Notes under the pieces: generated by a model
Seen by the model: the letters and a program-made list of their open reading frames with translations, nothing else
Told to the model about the DNA's origin: nothing
The model's database searches: none
Source of the DNA: Variovorax boronicumulans
GTDB lineage: Bacteria; Pseudomonadota; Gammaproteobacteria; Burkholderiales; Burkholderiaceae_C
Reading direction: 5' to 3'
DNA: 64,000 nt
Assembly: GCF_029892485.1 (NCBI RefSeq)
Contig: NZ_JARXVG010000004.1
Location: 248,001 to 312,000, forward strand
Translations under genes and position numbers: made by a program
Shown: one piece after another, positions 55,523-64,000 of the stretch
Layout of the letters: each line of letters starts with the position of its first letter
Numbering within the stretch: position 1 is the first letter of the stretch

Positions 55523-56404
55523 ATGACGCAACCCGTTTCCGCCCGGCTCAAGATCGGCCTGTCCGCCTGCTTCTCGCACGCCGACCCGGCCCGCTCGCTC
55601 TTCACCAACAAGACGCTGCAATACGTCGAGCAATCGATCGCGCACTGGCTCATGTCCGCAGGCGCGATGGTCGTGATGGTGCCCTGCCCCACCGGCGAAA
55701 CCGCGCGCGGCGACACCAAGCTCTCGCACTACGCGGAATGGCTCGACGGCGTGGTGATGCACGGCGGCGCCGACGTCTGGCCCGGCAGCTACGGCGAAGT
55801 GCCGCTGAAGGACGCATGGATCGGCGATCAGATCCGCGATCTCTACGATCTCGCGCTGGTCGAGGCTTTCGAGCAGGCCGGCAAGCCCGTCTTCGGCGTG
55901 TGCCGCGGGCTGCAGCTCATCAACGTGGCCTTCGGTGGCACGCTCTACCAGGACATCGAGGAACAGCACGAAGGCGGGCTGCGCCACCGCGACCCGGTGA
56001 CCTACGACCAGAATTTCCACGAGATCGAGATCGTCAAGGGCACGCGCCTCTCGAAGCTCTATCCGCAGGTGCAGACGGCGCGCGTCAACAGCATCCACCA
56101 CCAGGGCATCAAGGGGCTCGCACCGGGTTTCGAGATCGAGGCCTGGAGCCTGCCCGACCGCGTGCCCGAGGCCATCCGCCGCCTGCCCGACCGCGGCCGC
56201 AGCTACATCGCTGCAACGCAATGGCACCCCGAATTCCACAAGTACGGCAGCACCGAGACGGTCGACGACACGCCGATCCTGCATGACTTCCTGTGGGCCT
56301 GCGCGACCGCCAAGGTCGCGCCGAAGACGCCGCCGCGCTCGGGCCCTGGCAAGATCCGCGACCGCGCGGCGCGGGTGCTGCGCCAGGCGCTGCTGCGGCG
56401 CTGA
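55523..56404 (+). CDS. Gamma-glutamyl-gamma-aminobutyrate hydrolase family protein (peptidase C26)
   Basis: A 293-residue class I glutamine-amidotransferase-like hydrolase (PuuD type). The nucleophile C127 is in FGVCRGLQL and the catalytic H235-PE is in QWHPEF. It hydrolyses gamma-glutamyl amides, typically gamma-Glu-GABA in putrescine breakdown; no other Puu gene lies nearby. ATG 55523 gives the family's usual short start before LKIGLSACF; an in-frame ATG at 55472 adds 17 residues. Confidence 0.9.
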   Translation: MTQPVSARLKIGLSACFSHADPARSLFTNKTLQYVEQSIAHWLMSAGAMVVMVPCPTGETARGDTKLSHYAEWLDGVVMHGGADVWPGSYGEVPLKDAWIGDQIRDLYDLALVEAFEQAGKPVFGVCRGLQLINVAFGGTLYQDIEEQHEGGLRHRDPVTYDQNFHEIEIVKGTRLSKLYPQVQTARVNSIHHQGIKGLAPGFEIEAWSLPDRVPEAIRRLPDRGRSYIAATQWHPEFHKYGSTETVDDTPILHDFLWACATAKVAPKTPPRSGPGKIRDRAARVLRQALLRR

Positions 56405-56408
56405 AGGA

Positions 56409-56591
56409 TCAGCGGCGGTCCGAACGGTTCGAGCTGCCGCTGACGCTGGCGTCGATGGTGCCGAACACGGTGACGCCGCTGCCCGATGACGCACCGGCGC
56501 TGCCGCCCGAGCCTGCGGACCCGGTGCCGGCGCAGCCCGCCACCACGGCGCTCATGGCGAGGACAAGAACGGCTGCAATGAATGACTTCAC
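56409..56591 (-). CDS. Small Ser/Gly-rich lipoprotein
   Basis: A 60-residue lipoprotein. A GTG start at 56591 preceded by GGAG gives MKSFIAAVLVLAMSAVVAGC with lipobox VAGC, followed by a Gly/Ser-rich tail (GTGSAGSGGSAGASSG) and VTVFGTIDASVSG. It is probably an outer-membrane-anchored small protein. Function unknown; similar tiny lipoproteins are common in the Burkholderiales. Converges on the C26 hydrolase gene. Confidence 0.75.
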   Translation of the reverse strand: MKSFIAAVLVLAMSAVVAGCAGTGSAGSGGSAGASSGSGVTVFGTIDASVSGSSNRSDRR

Positions 56592-56678
56592 GTAAGACTC
56601 CAGAGATGGGTGGAACTGCGGACCACTATAGGCCGGCATCCCGCCCGGCCGTGTAACAACACTGCCGGCGGACGGCCC

Positions 56679-60631
<3,953 letters not shown>

Positions 60632-60654
60632 CAACAATTCCTAAAAAAGTTCAG

Positions 60655-60740
60655 GCCGGCGCCGAGCCGCCTCAAGGCGGCCTGCGGCCCCCTCGGGGGG
60701 CAGCGACGACACGCAGTGCGGGAGCGTGGGGGCCACATAC
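60655..60740. repeat. Dispersed GC-rich repeat in the topB/SET promoter region
   Basis: Two hairpins, GCCGCC-TCAA-GGCGGC (60666-60681) and CCCCC-TC-GGGGG (60688-60699), followed by GGCAGCGACGACACGCAGTG and a GTGGGGGCC. This kind of element recurs between genes of Comamonadaceae. Here it lies in a divergent promoter region, where a terminator role makes little sense. Confidence 0.55.
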
Positions 60741-60754
60741 AATCTGCGGCTTCC

Positions 60755-60791
60755 CGCGTGTGCGCACGCGCACACGCGCATGTGTGCATAT
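60755..60791. other. 37-base alternating pyrimidine-purine tract (Z-DNA-forming potential)
   Basis: Every step from C60755 to T60791 alternates pyrimidine and purine: it begins CGCGTGTGCGCACGCG and continues with CACACGCGCATGTGTGCA. Such runs favour left-handed Z-DNA under negative supercoiling. The part 60755-60778 is also a perfect 11-bp inverted repeat around AC. It ends 21 bases before the SET gene start, in the promoter region shared with topB. Confidence 0.75.
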
Positions 60792-60812
60792 TCAAACTAA
60801 CAGACTTCGGCG

Positions 60813-61439
60813 ATGCCTTCCAAATCCCCAAAACTTGCCGGCCGCCGCATCCAGATGCGGCGCTCGGATGTCCATGGCAACGGCGTGTTCGCGGTGGACG
60901 ACCTGGCCGAAGGCGAAACGCTGATCGAATACAAGGGCGAGGTCATCAACTGGAAAGAGGCGCTGCGCCGCCATCCGCACGACCCGGCCCAGCCGAACCA
61001 CACCTTCTATTTCCACATCGACGATGGCCGCGTGATCGACGGCAACGTCAAGGGCAACGACGCCCGCTGGATCAACCACTCGTGCGAGCCGAACTGCGAG
61101 GCCGACGAAGTCGATGGGCGCGTTTATATCAAGGCGCTGCGCAACATCGCTGCAGGAGAAGAGCTCAATTACGACTACGGATTGATCATCGACGAGCCGT
61201 ACACGCCGAAGCTTTTGTCCGAATTTCCTTGCTGGTGCGGCTCCGAGCAGTGCCGCGGCACGCTGCTGACACCCAAGGATGAGGACGAAGAGAAGAAAAA
61301 GAAGAAGAAGGCGAAAAAGAAGGCCGAAAAGAAAAAGGCCGAGAAAAAAGAGGCGAAGAAGGCCGACAGGAAATCGGAAGCGAAATCCGAAAAGAAGGCC
61401 GAGAAAAAAGCCGGCAAGAAGAAGTCCAAGAAGGACTGA
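60813..61439 (+). CDS. SET-domain protein-lysine methyltransferase with Lys-rich tail
   Basis: A 208-residue SET protein. The SET signature is complete: G22-NG near the start, N88-HSCEPNC (SAM/pseudoknot), and EELNYDYG at 116-123. A post-SET-like cysteine cluster (CWCGSEQC, 140-147) binds zinc in related eukaryotic enzymes. Residues 155-208 are about half lysine, with Ala and Glu, like a histone-H1 tail. SET proteins methylate lysines in proteins; chlamydial relatives act on a histone-like protein. The coding strand is strongly purine-rich over the tail. It is divergent from topB and followed 2 bases later by birA. Confidence 0.92.
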   Translation: MPSKSPKLAGRRIQMRRSDVHGNGVFAVDDLAEGETLIEYKGEVINWKEALRRHPHDPAQPNHTFYFHIDDGRVIDGNVKGNDARWINHSCEPNCEADEVDGRVYIKALRNIAAGEELNYDYGLIIDEPYTPKLLSEFPCWCGSEQCRGTLLTPKDEDEEKKKKKKAKKKAEKKKAEKKEAKKADRKSEAKSEKKAEKKAGKKKSKKD

Positions 61440-61441
61440 GC

Positions 61442-62257
61442 ATGAGCAACACCACGGCCGCCTGGTTCGAAGACCGGATCGCCGCATCGGTCGCGCCGCT
61501 GCTGCCGGGGTTCGCGGTCGAGGCCGTGGCCGAAATCGATTCAACCAACACCGAACTGATGCGCCGTGCGCGCGCCGGCCGCACCGAGCCGGTGTTGCTG
61601 GTGGCCGAGCGCCAGACCGCAGGCCGTGGCCGTCTCGGCCGCCCCTGGCAGAGCGCGCAGCAACAGGAAGAACAGCAGGCCTCGCTCACGTTCTCGCTCG
61701 GACTGCCGCTCGCACCGGCCGACTGGTCGGGCCTGTCGCTCGCCGTCGGTGTCAGCGTGGCCGAAAGCCTGGACCCTTCGGGCGCGCACAGGATCGGCCT
61801 CAAGTGGCCCAACGACATCTGGGTGAACGACAGCAAGCTGGTCGGCATCCTCATCGAAACCGCATTGCCGCACGCCGGCGCACCCGGTGCGCAGCGCTAC
61901 GTGGTGATCGGCATCGGCATCAACATCGGTGCGCGCGAAGCCGACGGCATGCGCACGCCGCCGGCCTGGCTGCGCCAGTGGCGCCCCGACGCGACCGCGC
62001 CCGAAGTGCTGCGCGAACTGGCCGAGCCGCTGGTGCGCAGCGTGCTCGCCTTCGAGGCGCAGGGTTTCGCGCAATTCGCCGAACGTTTTGCCGCGCGCGA
62101 CGTGCTGCGCGGCCGCGAGGTGGTGCTCAGCGACGGCACCGCGGGCGTCTGCGAAGGCGTGGCCTGGGGCGGCGAGCTGCAGGTGCGCACGGCTGCGGGC
62201 CTTCAGGCCATCACGAGCGACGAAGTGAGCGTGCGCCCTCGCGGCATGGCCTTCTGA
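61442..62257 (+). CDS. birA: Biotin--[acetyl-CoA-carboxylase] ligase
   Basis: A 271-residue biotin protein ligase that attaches biotin to carrier domains through biotinyl-AMP. The catalytic motif GRGRLGRPWQS is present, as are KWPNDIWV and the C-terminal SH3-like domain. It lacks the N-terminal winged helix of E. coli BirA, so it is a catalytic-only class I ligase with no repressor function. It starts 2 bases after the SET gene stop, probably in one transcript, an unusual neighbour that links biotinylation to the SET gene only by position. Confidence 0.94.
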   Translation: MSNTTAAWFEDRIAASVAPLLPGFAVEAVAEIDSTNTELMRRARAGRTEPVLLVAERQTAGRGRLGRPWQSAQQQEEQQASLTFSLGLPLAPADWSGLSLAVGVSVAESLDPSGAHRIGLKWPNDIWVNDSKLVGILIETALPHAGAPGAQRYVVIGIGINIGAREADGMRTPPAWLRQWRPDATAPEVLRELAEPLVRSVLAFEAQGFAQFAERFAARDVLRGREVVLSDGTAGVCEGVAWGGELQVRTAAGLQAITSDEVSVRPRGMAF

Positions 62258-62265
62258 ACATCACC

Positions 62266-62463
62266 ATGAAACTGCGCCTGGCATTGATCGTCCTGCTGCT
62301 GGCCAACGCCGGCTACTTCCTGTGGGCGCGCGGCGACCTGGTGGGCTTCGGCCTCGCGCCGGCGAACCTCAACGAGCGCGAGCCGCAGCGCATGGCGCGG
62401 CAGATCAAGCCCGAGTGGGTGCAGATCCGCAAGGAAGCCAAGGCCGGCGCGCCCGCGCCTTGA
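62266..62463 (+). CDS. Small membrane-anchored protein, possible SPOR-protein remnant
   Basis: A 65-residue protein with one N-terminal membrane helix (MKLRLALIVLLLANAGYFLW) and a short tail NLNEREPQRMARQIKPEWVQI. This resembles the N-terminal part of proteins that follow birA and coaX in Burkholderiales, where a SPOR domain comes next; here the protein ends before any such domain and no coaX is present. ATG 62266 lies 8 bases after the birA stop. It may be a truncated or minimal form; function unknown. Confidence 0.7.
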   Translation: MKLRLALIVLLLANAGYFLWARGDLVGFGLAPANLNEREPQRMARQIKPEWVQIRKEAKAGAPAP

Positions 62464-62478
62464 TCGGGCCGCCCGCGT

Positions 62479-63921
62479 TCACGCGAGCGCCCCGCTCTCG
62501 AAGCGCACCGTGAAGCGCGCCCCCGGCGGATGCTTGCCCGGATGCGCATCCTCGAGCTTCACCAGCGCGAGGTGCTGGTTCGCAATCTCCCGCACGATTG
62601 GGAGGCCCAGCCCCGAGCCATCGGCTTCGTTGCCGAGCACGCGGTAGAAGGGCTCGAACACCAGTTCGCGGTCGGACTCGGCGATGCCCGGGCCGTTGTC
62701 TTCCACCTGCAGCAGCAGCACATGGCCAAACGGGTCGGCCAGTACGCGCGCGGTGATCACGCCGGGGCGCTCGGGCGTCGAGGGCGTGTAGTTGAGCGCG
62801 TTGTCGACCAGGTTGCGCACCAGCTCCTTCAGGAGCGTCGGGTTGCCATCGAACACCACGCCGGGCGCGCCGGCCTCCGCGCCGTCGTAGCCGATGTCGA
62901 TGCGCTTCTCGATCGCGCGCGGCACCGCTTCGCGCACCACCTCGATCGTGAGCCGCGCCAGGTCGCAGGGCTGGCGGTGCGTGTTGGCGCTGTTGCCCTC
63001 GGCGCGCGCGAGCGACAGCAGCTGGTTCACCGTGTGCGTGGCACGCACGCTGGCGCGGCCGATCTGCTTGAGCGACTGCTTGAGTTCGTCGGCATTCGCG
63101 CCCTCGCGCTGCGCCAGGTCAGCCTGCATGCGCAGGCCCGCGAGCGGCGTCTTGAGCTGGTGGGCAGCGTCGGCGAGAAAGCGCTTCTGCGTGTCGATGG
63201 AGTCGTTGAGCTTGTTCAGGAGCTCGTTGACCGACGACACCAGCGGCACCACTTCGAGCGGCACCGACGATTCGTCGAGCGGGCTCAGGTCGCCGGGACG
63301 CCGTTCGCGGATGCGCGCCTCCACCACCGACAGCGGCTTGATGCCGCGCACCAGCGCTAGCCAGATCAGCAGCACCGCGAGCGGCAGGATCGCGAACTGC
63401 GGCAGCAACACGCCCTTGATGATCTCGAGCGCGAGCACCGACTGCTTCTCGCGCGTCTCGGCCAGCTGCAGCAGCGTGGGCGGAACCTCGTCGGTGCCGC
63501 TCGCGAGCCAGATGGAGGCCACGCGCACCGGGTTGCCGTGCACTTCGCTGTTGCTCAGCAGCACGGTGCCGGGACCGGGCGGGTCGTCCACATTGGGGCG
63601 CTGTATTTCGCGTTCGCCGCTCAGCAGAGTGCCGTGCCCGTCGAGCAGCTGGTAGTACACGTGGCCGGCGTTGTCGGCGCGAAGAATCTCGCGCGCAGGC
63701 TGCGAGAGCACGAACTGCGTCTGCCCGTCCTTCACAGTCACCAGTTCGGCCAGCGCCTTCACGTTGTGCTCGAGCGCGCGGTCGAAGGGCGCGTTGGCGA
63801 TGCCCTGCGCCACCAGCCACGTCACGCCGATGCTCACCGGCACCAGCAGCAGGAGCGGCGTGAGCATCCAGTCGAGGATCTCGCCGAACAGGGAGCGCTG
63901 GGCGCGCTGGAAAAGCTTCAA
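62479..63921 (-). CDS. Sensor histidine kinase, TctE-like
   Basis: A 480-residue membrane sensor kinase. N-terminal membrane helix (about 19-38), a periplasmic 2CSK_N-type sensor loop (about 45-165), a second helix (about 170-192), then HAMP-like linker and kinase. The phosphorylated histidine is H254 in DAAHQLKTPLAGLR; NLVDNALNYTP (N box) and EDNGPGI and GSGLGLPIV (G boxes) follow. TctE-type kinases control tricarboxylate uptake with TctD. The start is TTG at 63921 with AGGA upstream; the first in-frame ATG (residue 19) would remove the anchor. A response regulator probably precedes it. Confidence 0.92.
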   Translation of the reverse strand: MKLFQRAQRSLFGEILDWMLTPLLLLVPVSIGVTWLVAQGIANAPFDRALEHNVKALAELVTVKDGQTQFVLSQPAREILRADNAGHVYYQLLDGHGTLLSGEREIQRPNVDDPPGPGTVLLSNSEVHGNPVRVASIWLASGTDEVPPTLLQLAETREKQSVLALEIIKGVLLPQFAILPLAVLLIWLALVRGIKPLSVVEARIRERRPGDLSPLDESSVPLEVVPLVSSVNELLNKLNDSIDTQKRFLADAAHQLKTPLAGLRMQADLAQREGANADELKQSLKQIGRASVRATHTVNQLLSLARAEGNSANTHRQPCDLARLTIEVVREAVPRAIEKRIDIGYDGAEAGAPGVVFDGNPTLLKELVRNLVDNALNYTPSTPERPGVITARVLADPFGHVLLLQVEDNGPGIAESDRELVFEPFYRVLGNEADGSGLGLPIVREIANQHLALVKLEDAHPGKHPPGARFTVRFESGALA

Positions 63922-63966
63922 GGGACAGGTTCCTGATGGGCGCGAGAAATTGCTGGCGAGCGTGAC

Positions 63967-64000
63967 TTAGTGCGGCTGTTGCAAGCCGCGCTGCGGCGGT
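63967..64000 (-). CDS. C-terminal end of a protein, possibly the cognate response regulator (partial)
   Basis: The last 34 bases carry an open frame on the minus strand that stops at TAA 63967-63969 with PPQRGLQQPH at its end, 45 bases before the sensor kinase start. In TctDE-type systems a response regulator precedes the kinase, so this may be its C-terminus. The fragment is too short to identify. Confidence 0.3.
   Translation of the reverse strand, partial: PPQRGLQQPH

Overview
The window looks like a chromosomal segment of a high-GC betaproteobacterium of the Comamonadaceae, most likely Variovorax or a close relative. The evidence is the very GC-rich coding DNA, three orphan Bug/TctC-type solute-binding proteins, a second short infA next to a DEAD-box helicase, and intergenic repeats of the kind common in that family. 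No tRNA, rRNA, CRISPR array, prophage or insertion sequence was seen. About 59 protein genes are supported, tightly packed, with many 1-4 base stop/start overlaps.

Layout. 1-8641: tail of a membrane protein, then a giant alpha-2-macroglobulin and penicillin-binding protein 1C, with a pair of REP-like palindromes at their junction. 8717-11100: a secreted phytase-like esterase and a ParD-like antitoxin/zeta-type kinase pair behind a perfect palindrome. 11153-13664 (minus): speD, a sugar nucleotidyltransferase and pepP, joined by GTGA and ATGA overlaps. 13810-16986: transketolase and GAPDH. 17031-19271 (minus): an unknown protein, two tandem lipoproteins and a small monooxygenase. 19379-20704: mntH. 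20705-22110 (minus): a protealysin-like metalloprotease overlapping its emfourin-type inhibitor. 22197-25799: a LysR regulator divergent from a tartrate/D-malate dehydrogenase, a Bug protein and a YciI protein. 25914-30664: pirin, a VOC protein, two TetR-type palindromes, CYTH-CHAD, a lower-GC membrane protein and SlyD.

30702-33583: a LysR regulator divergent from a DoxX/FMN reductase/pirin redox operon. 33678-35896: an M20 amidohydrolase and a Bug protein. 36069-42500: a seven-gene trans-4-hydroxy-L-proline catabolic operon (DapA-family deaminase, ABC binding protein, epimerase, three-part D-hydroxyproline dehydrogenase, GntR regulator) behind an AT-rich operator-like site. 42572-44663: a fatty acid desaturase and an acyltransferase whose 3' ends overlap by 134 bases. 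44699-49960: MerR regulator, small unknown proteins, MATE exporter, dbpA, infA. 50350-53137: MFS exporter divergent from a MocR/PdxR regulator. 53241-56591: catalase-like protein, sugar isomerase-like protein, class I amidotransferase hydrolase, small lipoprotein. 56679-57665: a Bug protein overlapping the stop of topB. 57665-61439: topoisomerase III and a SET protein. 61442-64000: birA, a small membrane protein and a TctE-like sensor kinase.

The most striking locus is 57665-61439. Topoisomerase III ends in a histone-H1-like Lys/Ala tract followed by a SWIB domain. It is divergent from a SET-domain lysine methyltransferase with its own lysine-rich tail. The shared intergenic region holds a dispersed repeat and a 37-base perfectly alternating pyrimidine-purine tract. 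This is a compact set of eukaryote-like chromatin modules, reminiscent of chlamydial SWIB and SET proteins.
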